Assembly (NCBI RefSeq): GCF_021440085.1
Contig: NZ_JAKCPW010000008.1
Span: 428,367 to 492,366 of the forward strand
DNA: 64,000 bases
Direction of reading: 5' to 3'
Origin: Dyadobacter sp. CY261
GTDB lineage: Bacteria; Bacteroidota; Bacteroidia; Cytophagales; Spirosomataceae
Shown here: piece after piece, positions 33,602 through 43,063 of the stretch
Position numbering within the stretch: the stretch's first letter is position 1
Layout: the number at the start of each line of letters is the position of its first letter
Notes under the pieces: model-generated
The model's input: the letters and a program-made list of their open reading frames with translations, nothing else
The model's database searches: none
Told to the model about the DNA's origin: nothing
Made by a program: the position numbers and the translations under genes

Positions 33602-35074
33602 TTATCTCGGATTCTGTTGTATACCTGAAATGGAGGCTGTTTGCGGTATTTGCAATACCCTGCGAGGATCACCAGCCGGGACCGCGATCGTCGACCCGCT
33701 CCGGGTGGTGTGCGTCACCGGAATGTTGTAACGCTGAATATCGAACCAGCGCATTCCTTCCTGTACAAACTCGACACGCTTAAACGCGAGCACCGTATTG
33801 ATAATGTTGTTTCTGAGATTATTAGACCTGAAATAGTTGGACATACTGGTCGCTGTTACCCTGTGCGTCGAAGGGTTGTAATTATCTACCCGCTTGCTGA
33901 CGTATGTATTCAAATCCGTAAGGCAGGCGGCGGTATTGTTTAGATAGGCATTGGCTTCGATCCGGTTGAACAGCACTTCCTCCACAGTAAAAGCAGGTAG
34001 CATCACATAAGGAAGCCCAATGTCCGCGTTCACCGATTCGCGGACGAAATACTCGGTCAGTTTTGGTATGAAATAGTTGTTATCGCCCCGGTAATAAAGC
34101 GGAAAATCCCAGCCGGCGTTTCCGGCGATGATCTGCTCGCTCGCAGATATTTCCTGCCACTTAGCATACGTCATTCCGTAACGGTAGCTGGCCACGAAGC
34201 GGCCGTAATTCGATGCCGTTTCAATCAGCAGCAAATTAGCATTCTCGCTCGCACGTGAATAAATATTGAACAACTCAGCCGGCGACATGCTCGAATAAGT
34301 GGTATTCCAGGGACGCATGTTCTCGCCAAAATTATTACTAGGGAAAGCCGCATTTGCGTAGTCCAGCACTTTTTGATAATCCTTTTTGACCAGGTAAAAA
34401 CGGCTGGCAAATGCATTGGCGGCAGCCAGGTTGAAATGGTATTTCGGAACTGTGTAAGTACCGTCGCTGATCAGCGGTAACCCTTCCAGCAAATCCTTTT
34501 CGATCATTTGGTACACATTCGCTACCGTGCCCCGCTCATATTGCTTAATCACCACATCCTCGGGCACCGTTACATAAGGAATACCCGGGCCGCCATTGGC
34601 TTGTTGCGGGTCGAAGAAAGTACAGTAGTAGTTTACCAGCATGAAATGCGCATAGGCGCGCGCCAGCAATGCTTCGCCTTTCTGCGCATTATAGTCGTCA
34701 GGGTTTGACACTTTGCTGATAATGTCCAGCGCCTCGTTGGCCACCGAAATGGCGCGGTAACATTCGGCCCAGTATTGGTCCGGCGAATCCTGTTCGTCAA
34801 CAGTCGCTTCCACCACCTCGAAAAGGAATGAACTACGATTGGTCCGGTCATCTTCTCCTACGCCCTTGTCCCCCACATTATCGCTCATCCCTTCCGCAAA
34901 TACAATATAGCCACCCTGCGGGTAGGCAGTAGTGAGCAATTGCGAAACCTGTTTCGGCGTATTAATTACAGCCCGGGTGCTGTCCGGCTCCTTGGATAGG
35001 AAATCCTCACAACCAGCCAAAGCCAGCAGCGGGAGGATCAGTATTATTTTTTTAAGATTTTCGATGATAGTCAT
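33602..35074 (-). CDS. SusD/RagB-family nutrient-binding lipoprotein
   Basis: SusD-like proteins form the lid over the SusC pore and bind the substrate. The 490-residue product (from 35074) has a lipobox LALAGC (Cys22), then CEDFLSKEPDSTRAVINTPKQVSQLL, the normal beginning of the family. Helical tetratricopeptide-like repeats follow (EALLARAYAHFMLVNYYCTFF near 140). The C-terminal block FKRVEFVQEGMRWFDIQRYNIP is the SusD/RagB signature. An in-frame TTG or ATG upstream to 35098 would add eight residues ahead of the signal peptide. It lies 37 bases after susC and heads the lipoprotein part of the operon. Confidence 0.92.
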   Translation of the reverse strand: MTIIENLKKIILILPLLALAGCEDFLSKEPDSTRAVINTPKQVSQLLTTAYPQGGYIVFAEGMSDNVGDKGVGEDDRTNRSSFLFEVVEATVDEQDSPDQYWAECYRAISVANEALDIISKVSNPDDYNAQKGEALLARAYAHFMLVNYYCTFFDPQQANGGPGIPYVTVPEDVVIKQYERGTVANVYQMIEKDLLEGLPLISDGTYTVPKYHFNLAAANAFASRFYLVKKDYQKVLDYANAAFPSNNFGENMRPWNTTYSSMSPAELFNIYSRASENANLLLIETASNYGRFVASYRYGMTYAKWQEISASEQIIAGNAGWDFPLYYRGDNNYFIPKLTEYFVRESVNADIGLPYVMLPAFTVEEVLFNRIEANAYLNNTAACLTDLNTYVSKRVDNYNPSTHRVTATSMSNYFRSNNLRNNIINTVLAFKRVEFVQEGMRWFDIQRYNIPVTHTTRSGSTIAVPAGDPRRVLQIPQTASISGIQQNPR

Positions 35075-35111
35075 ATTTGAAAAGTAAATCATTCTCAAAC
35101 CATTACCCTGC

Positions 35112-38100
35112 TTATAATGTCAGTTTCAATGCAACCGTAAACTGCTTCTGGATGGGTTGCGCCACGCCACCTGAGTTAAAAAACTCGGGATCCTGGCCTT
35201 TCAACTTCTTATCCGAATAGATCAGCCACGGGTTAATCGATGAAACCTGAATACTGGCCGCCTTGAAACCGTAGCGCGAAATCGCCTGCAAGGGCAGCTT
35301 ATACGCCAGCGATACCGACTTTAACCGTACAAAATCTCCTTTGGCTACGCGCTCGGTCGAATAGTTATAGATATTGTAGGGATAGGTGCCCTGCAGATAT
35401 TGTTGTTCAAGCTGGTCGGCAATGGATGGGGTAGTTGGAAACTTCTCATCCCCGGACATTACCCAACGGTCCAGAAACTCCTTTGGCATTGCATCCAGAT
35501 CACTGAATGCGCCCTTGTACAAAGGATTGAGCCTGATTTTGTTACCTGCCTGATAGGTAAAGAACACGTTCAGCGTAAGCCCCTTATAAGTCAACGTATT
35601 ATTAAAACCACCTGTAAACGGAGGATCGACGGGACCTTCATATTTGAGGTACTGGACATTCTGATCCTGCAAATAAACATCCGAGCTTACTTCCCCATTC
35701 TCATTCAGGAAGATCGGAACGCCGGTTTTAGGGTTGAGCGCACGGTAATCGATCGAGAAGAGGCTTCGGACGGGCTTTCCTTGGATATTTGCCCCTTCTG
35801 CTTTCACGAGATCGAATATGCCAGGGCTGTTATCCACATTTGTAATAAGCGTATGTGAGTACCCCAATGTAATGCGGGAGCGGAAATCCCAGTCGCGGTT
35901 TTTGAAAAGCACGCCATCCACCGAGAAATCAGCACCATACGATTCCATATCGGCATAGTTGGCTACCTTGTATATCTGCCCGCCGATACCCGAAGTCTTA
36001 ATTTGGTCGATCAGGTCAAAGCTATTGCGAATGTAGCCATCGAGCGTAAAATTGATCCGGTTAGCAAACAAACCAACATCCAGACCGAGGTTTCCACTAT
36101 ACAGTTTCTCCCAGGTAAGCTCGGTGTTTTGCAAAGACGCAAGCTGAATAGCCGATTCTTTTTCGTCCGCATAAGGTCTGCGCGTGATGATGCTCTGAAG
36201 CAACACCGCGGCATTGGTAGCAGGGCCAGTATCTGCCGAAAGCCCGTAGCTCAGACGCAAACGGCCCATGCTCAGCCATTTCATGTTTTTGAAGAAGTCC
36301 TCCCGGTCAAAATTCCAGGAACCAGCAATCGTATAAGTAGGAAGCCAACGGGCAATAATGGATTTTCCGAACCGGTTGGAACCGTCATAGCGGACATAAC
36401 CGGTGACGTTATACTTGCTATCCAAAGTATATCCCAAGCTCCCATAAAATGCCGCAAAACGCTCATAGTCCATTTGCATTCCATAGTATTGGAAGTTGGT
36501 TTCAATGGTTTGTTTCAAAATACGATAATCCACAAACGGTGTCCCGCCTTGGTCATACTGGAAACCATAACCGGTATTATTGGAATTCTGACGGTTGGTA
36601 AATTTCACTTCCTGCCCCACCAGCGCATTCACTTCATGCCTCTCACCTAATTTCTGATTGTAACGGATATTGTTTCTTACATTGTAAAAAAGCATCTGAT
36701 CTTCATTACGGTTGTAAAAACCACCACTTGGCAGTACTATAACGGGCTCCGCATTGGGCACATCCGGATCGGTATAAAGATATTTGTTAGCCAATGCGAT
36801 AGTAGAATTGTCCGCGGCACGGTATGCATTGGCCATATTGCTATGTTCCGTAATAGTATGTTCCCTGCCGGTTTGGATGTACCTTATAGCGCCCAGGAAA
36901 TCGTAGCTAAAGTTGTCCGTAATCTTGTAGGAAAGATTGCCCTGCAGTTTGATATCGGCCAGGGTGAGGTTTATCTTATTGTTGGCCAGCTCCGAAATGA
37001 TATTGAACGGCGCGAAGTTTCTGCGAAAGAATTCAAGGTTCCCATTCTGATCGTAAGCCGTCAGTGTCCGGCTGGTGTTCAATGCATAACTGAATGGGTT
37101 GATGTCGAAATCGCGGTCGTATTTACCTTCTACCGGGTTGCTTCTTCTGCTCAGCGAGCCCGGTGCCTGCTGCCGTCTTACGGATGCTAAGGTCGTCAAA
37201 CCAATACTCAGACGGTCGGAAAGCTGGTAGTTGTTGTTAAAGTTGAGCGTATACCGTTTGACTTTATCAGCGATCGTCCAGCCATTGTCGTCGAGGTAAC
37301 TCACCGATGCATATGAGCTGGATTTTTCTGTTCCAAACGAAACACTTAATGAGTGTTCGTGTATAAAGTTCTGCTTGAAAAGTACATCAAACCAATCTGT
37401 ATTAGCTTTGGCGTAACCCAAAAGAAAATTGCGCTTTGCCTCTGTAGAGTTTTCCAGAGGGAAATTACCCTGGTTATCACCAGTCATCGAGTTGTACATT
37501 TTACCATAAACCCCGTAGTCCGGCTTCGAAAGAACTCCGGAGTTCAGATATCCCTTACGTTCCAGTTCTCCCAGCACCGACATCTGTTGCGCCGAGTTCA
37601 TAATGTTAAAGTTACGGTATGAAGGCACCAGCTGCGTACTGAAATTTCCCGAATAGGTAATCACCGGCTTTCCGCTCTTTCCTCTTTTCGTCGTGATCAC
37701 AATCACACCGTTCATAGCCCGCGCACCGTATAATGCAGCAGCTGCCGCGTCTTTCAATATATCAAAGGTTTCGATGTCATTCGGGTTAAGACCAGCCACT
37801 GCCGAGCCTAGTAAGGTGGTAGGGTCGCCGCTGGAAAGCTGGTCGTTGGAAATATTGACGATATCCTCCTGCACAACACCATCGATTACCCACAATGGCT
37901 TGTTGGCTCCATTCAATGAAGTAGCCCCGCGGATACGGATCTTGGGAGCAGCCCCGAATGTACCCGAAACGTTCTGGATCGAAACCCCCGCCGCACGGCC
38001 TTCGAGCATACGGCTAACATCCGGCAGACCGTCAATCTTGACATCGTCTGTTTTGAGGGTTACCGCCGACCCGGTGAACTTATCCTTATCTATCTGTTGA

Positions 38101-38468
38101 AAACCAGTCACCACCACATCCTGCAATCCAACGGCGTCTTCAACGAGCTCGATCGACAGGCTTCGCGCCGCTTTTACCTCTTTGGACAAAAAGCCGATCA
38201 TAGAAATGACGAGCGTCGCATTGTCGCTGACATCCTGCAACACAAATTCGCCCTTTTCATTAGTAACCGTGCCCTTTTGCAAGCCTTTCACCCGTACAGT
38301 CGATCCGATCAACAATTCGCCGGTGCTACTTTTCACCACACCTCTTATGTCGATATCGGCGGCAAATGCAATGGAAGAAAACGGAGAAGTGCAAACGGAC
38401 AGGAAGAAGACAACCATGAGCAACACAATAAGCCGACTCAGGCCACTGATCCGATAGAAAAGATTCAT
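35112..38468 (-). CDS. SusC/RagA-family TonB-linked outer membrane transporter
   Basis: The 1118-residue barrel protein imports a bulky substrate with SusD as lid. It has a signal region (MNLFYRISGLSRLIVLLMVVFFLSV), a carboxypeptidase-like domain (about 38-110, DIRGVVKSSTGELLIGSTVRVKGLQKGT), a TonB-box-like VVVTGF at about 118-123, the plug (PDVSRMLEGRAAGVSIQNVSG, IRIRGATSLNGANKPLWVIDG, ILKDAAAAALYGARAMNGVIVITTKRG) and the barrel ending FTVALKLTL. The domain order and length are those of SusC proteins. It is first in the operon; no sigma factor, anti-sigma or hybrid sensor is adjacent. Confidence 0.95.
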   Translation of the reverse strand: MNLFYRISGLSRLIVLLMVVFFLSVCTSPFSSIAFAADIDIRGVVKSSTGELLIGSTVRVKGLQKGTVTNEKGEFVLQDVSDNATLVISMIGFLSKEVKAARSLSIELVEDAVGLQDVVVTGFQQIDKDKFTGSAVTLKTDDVKIDGLPDVSRMLEGRAAGVSIQNVSGTFGAAPKIRIRGATSLNGANKPLWVIDGVVQEDIVNISNDQLSSGDPTTLLGSAVAGLNPNDIETFDILKDAAAAALYGARAMNGVIVITTKRGKSGKPVITYSGNFSTQLVPSYRNFNIMNSAQQMSVLGELERKGYLNSGVLSKPDYGVYGKMYNSMTGDNQGNFPLENSTEAKRNFLLGYAKANTDWFDVLFKQNFIHEHSLSVSFGTEKSSSYASVSYLDDNGWTIADKVKRYTLNFNNNYQLSDRLSIGLTTLASVRRQQAPGSLSRRSNPVEGKYDRDFDINPFSYALNTSRTLTAYDQNGNLEFFRRNFAPFNIISELANNKINLTLADIKLQGNLSYKITDNFSYDFLGAIRYIQTGREHTITEHSNMANAYRAADNSTIALANKYLYTDPDVPNAEPVIVLPSGGFYNRNEDQMLFYNVRNNIRYNQKLGERHEVNALVGQEVKFTNRQNSNNTGYGFQYDQGGTPFVDYRILKQTIETNFQYYGMQMDYERFAAFYGSLGYTLDSKYNVTGYVRYDGSNRFGKSIIARWLPTYTIAGSWNFDREDFFKNMKWLSMGRLRLSYGLSADTGPATNAAVLLQSIITRRPYADEKESAIQLASLQNTELTWEKLYSGNLGLDVGLFANRINFTLDGYIRNSFDLIDQIKTSGIGGQIYKVANYADMESYGADFSVDGVLFKNRDWDFRSRITLGYSHTLITNVDNSPGIFDLVKAEGANIQGKPVRSLFSIDYRALNPKTGVPIFLNENGEVSSDVYLQDQNVQYLKYEGPVDPPFTGGFNNTLTYKGLTLNVFFTYQAGNKIRLNPLYKGAFSDLDAMPKEFLDRWVMSGDEKFPTTPSIADQLEQQYLQGTYPYNIYNYSTERVAKGDFVRLKSVSLAYKLPLQAISRYGFKAASIQVSSINPWLIYSDKKLKGQDPEFFNSGGVAQPIQKQFTVALKLTL

Positions 38469-38751
38469 ATAAATAAGTATAAGTCTAACCCCAAATAACT
38501 GTCGTTCCGCCCAAAGCGGGTTTAAAAATTCATCAATTCAATAATACGTATTATCGCACGAAAAGCGAAAACATTCTACCACCACCGGTGACAAAATTTG
38601 ATAGGTATTAGTTGTACAAAAACAAAAGAATATACTTGGTACGCAAAAAATGCCTGTGCTGTGGAGGGAGGCCGCACGATTTTAGCAAATTTTCTTTCTA
38701 AAAACATTCACAAACCGCTTTTTATTGTTCCATAAAGCGATTTAAGCTGCA
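38469..38751. other. Spacer upstream of the susC operon
   Basis: A 283-base AT-rich spacer. It should hold the susC promoter reading leftwards, but I find no clean -33/-7 pair. A near-palindrome ATACGTAT occurs at about 38546-38553. The other end of the spacer holds the candidate terminator of the siroheme gene. Confidence 0.4.
38712..38743 (-). terminator. Candidate terminator of the siroheme gene
   Basis: AAACCGCTTTTTAT and ATAAAGCGATTT pair in a stem with one mismatch and a two-base bulge, about 10 bases beyond the stop codon on the minus strand. There is no immediate T tract, so confidence is moderate. Confidence 0.5.
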
Positions 38752-39339
38752 TTAGGAAGCATCTTTTTTCTTTTCTGTCAAAACGGCGGTGATCCGATTC
38801 AGTTCGTCGACCTTAGATGCGAAATCTCCTTTTAACATATCGCGCACCGCTTTGAGCTGTTCCATGGCCGTTTCAAGATTGTCGGGAAGCGCTTCCCCTA
38901 ATACTTCTTTAAGCCGTTTGGCAAACGTGGGAGACATTCCGTTTGTTGAAATCGCCACTTTTAAATTCCCCTTTCTGACCACCGAGGAAAGGTAAAAGTC
39001 ACAGATATCGGGCGTATCGGCCACGTTTACGAGCATATGACGCGCACGGGCAGTTTCACGGATCCGTTTGTTCTCCAGCTTGTCATTCGTAGCTACGATC
39101 ACCAGGTCTTTTTCAAGGAGATCATTGTCTTCAAACTTCCGCGCAATTAGATTTATTCGGGAATTTATTGTTGCAATATCCCTTATTTCCTCACGGATTT
39201 CAGGTGCTACAAGTGTGACCTGCGCGAGCGGGGAATTATCGAGGACCGCGGTAATCTTTTCTAAACCCACGTAGCCGCCGCCCACAATGAGCGTGTGCAG
39301 GTTTTCAAGTTTCAGGAATATAGGAAAGAGATTGTTCAT
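38752..39339 (-). CDS. Precorrin-2 dehydrogenase / sirohydrochlorin ferrochelatase (CysG N-terminal type)
   Basis: A Met8p/CysG-N-type enzyme for the last steps of siroheme synthesis, the cofactor of sulfite and nitrite reductases. The 195-residue product has LIVGGGYVGLEKITAVLD (the NAD-binding GGGxVA loop; here the usual Ala and Arg positions read Gly and Glu), LVIVATNDKLENKRI, LVNVADTPDICDFYLSSVVRKGNLKVAISTNGMSPTFAKRLKE. The last block is the dimerisation and active-site region. It is a stand-alone gene: no uroporphyrinogen methyltransferase or sulfite-reductase gene is near. Function is secure at family level; ferrochelation is inferred from family. Confidence 0.88.
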   Translation of the reverse strand: MNNLFPIFLKLENLHTLIVGGGYVGLEKITAVLDNSPLAQVTLVAPEIREEIRDIATINSRINLIARKFEDNDLLEKDLVIVATNDKLENKRIRETARARHMLVNVADTPDICDFYLSSVVRKGNLKVAISTNGMSPTFAKRLKEVLGEALPDNLETAMEQLKAVRDMLKGDFASKVDELNRITAVLTEKKKDAS

Positions 39340-39435
39340 TGATCAAATTTACGCAAATAACCCATTCATAGCGATAGCGCTAATGTCTTTATAACTATTC
39401 CAACATCACGCTTTTTCTATCTCCTTCTTTCCCCG

Positions 39436-39443
39436 TACCTTTG
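39436..39443 (+). promoter_or_regulatory. -7 box just ahead of the ABC-F start codon
   Basis: TACCTTTG is a full match to TAnnTTTG and ends five bases before the ATG at 39448. The transcription start expected from this box falls on or next to the start codon, which implies a leaderless mRNA. Confidence 0.6.
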
Positions 39444-39447
39444 CACT

Positions 39448-41397
39448 ATGATCGCGATTACTAACCTTAGCTATTTCCTGGGCGACCGTGCATTGTACGA
39501 CAGCGCCTCTTTACATATCAAGCCAAAACAAAAGATCGGGCTCATCGGGCTTAACGGCACCGGCAAGTCTACCCTGCTGCGCATGATCAACGGAGAGTTT
39601 CAGCCAGATGGCGGATCAATCTCTAAGGCCGGCGATTGCACAATAGGCTTCCTCAACCAGGATCTCCTTTCGTATCAGACCGAGGACTCTATTCTTTCGG
39701 TGGCTATGCAGGCATTTGAAAGACAAAACGTGCTCCAAGTGCAAATGGACAAGATCCTGCACGACATGGAGCATAATTATACCGACGACCTCGTCGACAA
39801 ACTCGCACGCGTTCAGGATGAATTCGAAGCATTAGACGGTTATTCGGTACAATCAAAGGCAGAAGCCATTCTGGAAGGTCTGGGCTTTTCGACGGCCGAC
39901 CTTCATCTGCCGTTGCGGCAGTTCTCCGGAGGCTGGCGGATGCGCGTAATGCTTGCAAAACTGCTTTTGCAAAAACCAGCGCTGCTCATGCTCGATGAGC
40001 CAACCAACCACTTGGACCTCCCCTCGATCCAATGGGTTGAAAAATACACGCAGAACTATGAAGGGGCTGTGATCGTCGTTTCCCACGACCGCCAGTTCCT
40101 CGACAACACGATCGACACGACCGTGGAAGTTTCGGGTGGAAAACTCAATTACTACGCCGGAAACTACTCCTATTATCTGGAAGAAAAGTCTTTGCGCAAT
40201 GATATTCAGCGTGGTGCTTATGAAAACCAGCAAGCCAAGATCCGCCAGACCGAGCGCTTTATCGAGCGATTTAAAGCAAAGGCAACCAAATCACGTCAGG
40301 TACAAAGCCGCGTGAAGGCCCTGGATAAAATGGATGTCGTGGACCAGGTTTTGGACGAAAATGCAAAAGTACATTTCCGTTTCCAGTTTACCACGCAGCC
40401 GGGCAGGCATGTATTTCAGCTTGAAGATGCTTCCAAGGCATATGGCGAAAAGGTCATTCTTGACAGCACGAACATCAGCATGGAACGCGGCGACAAGATC
40501 GCGCTGATCGGGGCCAACGGACGTGGAAAATCAACTGTTCTCCGCATTGTGGCCGGTACCGAGCCAATTGATGGCAAGAGAAGGTTGGGACATAATGTGT
40601 CTTTCACATTCTACGCCCAGCACCAGTTGGAATCCCTCAATGTAGCGCATAACCTGATCGAGGAATTGAAATATGCCAACCCGACCAAAACGGAAACCGA
40701 ATTGCGGACTGTCCTGGGCTGCTTCCTTTTCACGGGGGATGATGTTTTCAAGAAGATCAAGGTACTTTCGGGTGGTGAGAAATCTCGTGTTGCGCTGGCG
40801 AAGGTGCTGCTTTCACAGGCAAACTTCCTGCTGCTCGATGAGCCTACCAACCACTTGGACATGCAGTCCGTGAACATCCTGATCCAGGCTTTGCAACAAT
40901 ACGAGGGAAGCTATATCGTCGTTTCCCACGACCGCTACTTTGTCGAAAACATCGCTAACAAGATCTGGTATATCGAAGATCACCAGATCAAAGAATATCC
41001 GGGAACTTATGAGGAATATGAGGTCTGGATTGAAGAGCGCGGATTGCAGTCGGCCGTTAGTGAAAAAGTAACGGTAAGCAGCGCGCCGCCACAGAAAAGC
41101 CAGCCTGTCAATAATACTAATCAGAATAAGAATCAAAGCAAAACACCTTCCGGCGGAGATGCCCAGAAACTGAAAAAGGCTCGCAAGCAGATTGAAGAGC
41201 TGGAAGAGACCATTAACAATCTTGAAGTAAGAAAAACGGAAACCGAAGCCAAACTCGCCGATCCGACGATCTACAATGATTCAGTAACTCTCGGGGAAAT
41301 GAACCGGTTTTATGCCGACATTAAGCAAAAGCTGGAACAAAGCACGGAAGACTGGGAACATCTGATGCTGGAAGTGGAAGAGCTTTCGGGAAAATAG
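39448..41397 (+). CDS. ABC-F family ATPase
   Basis: ABC-F proteins have two ATPase domains and no membrane part; they act on the ribosome, either as translation factors (EttA, Uup) or for antibiotic resistance. The 649-residue protein has Walker A GLNGTGKST (34-42) and GANGRGKST, ABC signatures FSGGWRMR and LSGGEKSR, and two Walker B LLLDEPTNHLD-type blocks. Between domains lies the charged P-site tRNA-interaction linker (FKAKATKSRQVQSRVKALDKM), and the last 90 residues are a coiled-coil tail (KLKKARKQIEELEETINNLE) as in Uup or YheS. No resistance marker is nearby, so a housekeeping translation role is most likely. Confidence 0.93.
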   Translation: MIAITNLSYFLGDRALYDSASLHIKPKQKIGLIGLNGTGKSTLLRMINGEFQPDGGSISKAGDCTIGFLNQDLLSYQTEDSILSVAMQAFERQNVLQVQMDKILHDMEHNYTDDLVDKLARVQDEFEALDGYSVQSKAEAILEGLGFSTADLHLPLRQFSGGWRMRVMLAKLLLQKPALLMLDEPTNHLDLPSIQWVEKYTQNYEGAVIVVSHDRQFLDNTIDTTVEVSGGKLNYYAGNYSYYLEEKSLRNDIQRGAYENQQAKIRQTERFIERFKAKATKSRQVQSRVKALDKMDVVDQVLDENAKVHFRFQFTTQPGRHVFQLEDASKAYGEKVILDSTNISMERGDKIALIGANGRGKSTVLRIVAGTEPIDGKRRLGHNVSFTFYAQHQLESLNVAHNLIEELKYANPTKTETELRTVLGCFLFTGDDVFKKIKVLSGGEKSRVALAKVLLSQANFLLLDEPTNHLDMQSVNILIQALQQYEGSYIVVSHDRYFVENIANKIWYIEDHQIKEYPGTYEEYEVWIEERGLQSAVSEKVTVSSAPPQKSQPVNNTNQNKNQSKTPSGGDAQKLKKARKQIEELEETINNLEVRKTETEAKLADPTIYNDSVTLGEMNRFYADIKQKLEQSTEDWEHLMLEVEELSGK

Positions 41398-41407
41398 AAA
41401 GAATTTG

Positions 41408-41432
41408 AGGGAGCTGAATGGCTCCCTTTTTT
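41408..41432 (+). terminator. Terminator after the ABC-F gene
   Basis: AGGGAGC and GCTCCCT form a 7-bp stem with a 6-base loop followed by a run of T residues, 10 bases after the stop codon. Confidence 0.8.
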
Positions 41433-41433
41433 A

Positions 41434-41684
41434 TTACAACAGGCCTTCAGTTTGAGCGTAGATGTCTGACATTTTTAGTGTCAGGCCGATGTGACCAATT
41501 TCAATGCTATGTAAATTTCACCTGACAAGTTTTCCGTAATCCGGTTGTGATTGCGACTTACTCCCGACATCGCAAATACCTCCCCTCGGTAGTACTCACT
41601 CTTGTACTCCGCTTCGCGTTCCAATTCTAGATACTCTTGCTCTGTGTACATTTTGATCGCTACTGCTGTCACGGTTCTAATCAA
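41434..41684 (-). pseudogene. Collapsed Uma2-family endonuclease gene
   Basis: Two parts of a Uma2 (PF05685, DUF820) gene survive. The first frame, from 41684 (TTG, or a GTG four codons in) to 41481, gives the N-terminal third: MYTEQEYLELEREAEYKSEYYRGEVFAMSGVSRNHNRITENLSGEI. It shifts frame near 41505. The other frame then reads IEIGHIGLTLKMSDIYAQTEGLL, which resembles the family's C-terminal strand and helix, and stops at 41434-41436. The middle, with the catalytic acidic residues and Lys, is missing; the complete family is about 190 residues. An internal deletion with loss of frame is the simplest explanation. The C-terminal match is my own recognition and is less certain. Confidence 0.7.
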
Positions 41685-41770
41685 AAATAGTTAATAATGT
41701 TCAAATCACGTTTTCCAAACTATATGTACCTTACACTAAAAAGTTACGTTACCCATTAAAAAATCCCGAG

Positions 41771-43051
41771 ATGCGTTTAGTATTGCTGATAGGCCTTTTT
41801 CTCTTTTGCACACACGCTTATGCGCAGCCACAGGGGCTGCGTTTGGAAGACTATATTTACCAGGACAAGATCAAAACGGTATTGCTCTATCCCGCCCTCG
41901 ACAATCCCGAAACGCCCACTCGCTTACTCACACCTCCCATTACGCCACTCAGCAACCCGGCACCGCTGGTACTTGAATTCGATGACATGACCGGCCAGCC
42001 GGAAGGATTCCGCGCCAAGATCATCCATTGTAATGCCGATTGGACCAAATCCAACCTGAACGATATAGAATTTACCTACGAATTCAATGAATATCCGGTC
42101 AATACCTACGACCAGTCGTTCAGCACAAAGGTGCCTTATGTGCATTACCGGTTTGAGCTGCCAAAATTAAAGTTGCCGGGCAATTATGTAATCTACGTTT
42201 TCTCGGATCGAGATCGTAAACTAATGTTCAGCCGGCGGTTTATGCACTATCAAACGCGCGTGAACGTCGCCGCACAGGCTCGCTTTTCCCAGGGAATTCA
42301 GCAGCAATTCTCCGATCAGCAGATCGATTTCTCTGTCGATTATAAAGGTTACCAGTTGGTTGCCCCTCAAACAGACCTAAAAGTGGTGATACGCAAAAAT
42401 TTCCGCTGGGATCAGGCCAAAACAGGCTTCAAACCGAGCAATGTCCGTCCGTTTGACCAACAACTGGAATACACTTTTTTTGACCTTGAAAATACATTCC
42501 GGGGTGGGAACGAATTCCGATACTTTGATAGCCGCTCGCTGACCGGCAGAGGATATGGTGTGAATGAGATCGAACGTACAAACGAATACACCAAACTGTT
42601 CCTCTTCCCCGACAAGCCCCGCGCCCATGTACCGTATATACAAAACGATGATTTCAACGGACAATATATTGTCGATCAGCGCGAGTCCGGGCGCGGCAGT
42701 GTGGAGGCAGATTATACCCCGGTTGTGTTTACATTAAAAACTGCGGAAGAATCAGATGCCACGTTTTATGTTAACGGCGCTTTCACCCTATGGCAGCTCA
42801 CCGACCATAACAAGATGATTTACGACGCCGATGCGCAGGCATACCAGGTGGAAATGATAGTCAAGCAAGGGGTTATCAACTATGAATACACGGTAGTTAA
42901 AGGAAATCAGAAGCCCGACGAATCTTATCTTGAAGGAAACTTTGCCCCTACCGAGAACGATTACGACATATTGATCTACCATCGCCCACCAGCCAGCCGC
43001 GCCGACTTGCTGATCGGTTACCGGACCGTGGAGTGGAACCGGCGGCGTTAA
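41771..43051 (+). CDS. Type IX secretion system Plug-domain protein (DUF5103)
   Basis: The family (PF17116, DUF5103) includes the Plug protein that closes the periplasmic end of the SprA translocon of the type IX secretion system. The 426-residue product has a signal peptide (MRLVLLIGLFLFCTHAYAQ), then LRLEDYIYQDKIKTVLLYP, LVLEFDDMTGQPEGFRAKIIHCNADWTKSNLNDIEFTYEFNEYP, FRWDQAKTGFKPSNVRPFDQQLEYTFFDLENTFRGGNEFRYFDSRS and LFLFPDKPRAH, all typical of the family. It fits with the T9SS-secreted protein at 20 kb. The next gene follows after 12 bases. Confidence 0.87.
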   Translation: MRLVLLIGLFLFCTHAYAQPQGLRLEDYIYQDKIKTVLLYPALDNPETPTRLLTPPITPLSNPAPLVLEFDDMTGQPEGFRAKIIHCNADWTKSNLNDIEFTYEFNEYPVNTYDQSFSTKVPYVHYRFELPKLKLPGNYVIYVFSDRDRKLMFSRRFMHYQTRVNVAAQARFSQGIQQQFSDQQIDFSVDYKGYQLVAPQTDLKVVIRKNFRWDQAKTGFKPSNVRPFDQQLEYTFFDLENTFRGGNEFRYFDSRSLTGRGYGVNEIERTNEYTKLFLFPDKPRAHVPYIQNDDFNGQYIVDQRESGRGSVEADYTPVVFTLKTAEESDATFYVNGAFTLWQLTDHNKMIYDADAQAYQVEMIVKQGVINYEYTVVKGNQKPDESYLEGNFAPTENDYDILIYHRPPASRADLLIGYRTVEWNRRR

Positions 43052-43063
43052 ACACCCAACGTT

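Noticed and set aside
36003..36650. Plus-strand open frame of 215 residues opposite susC
   Set aside because: It is a shadow of the SusC barrel frame; its composition matches reverse reading of barrel codons and no motif is seen.
41434..41684. Short functional toxin or restriction protein
   Set aside because: The 67-residue frame is only the N-terminal third of Uma2 and lacks the catalytic region.
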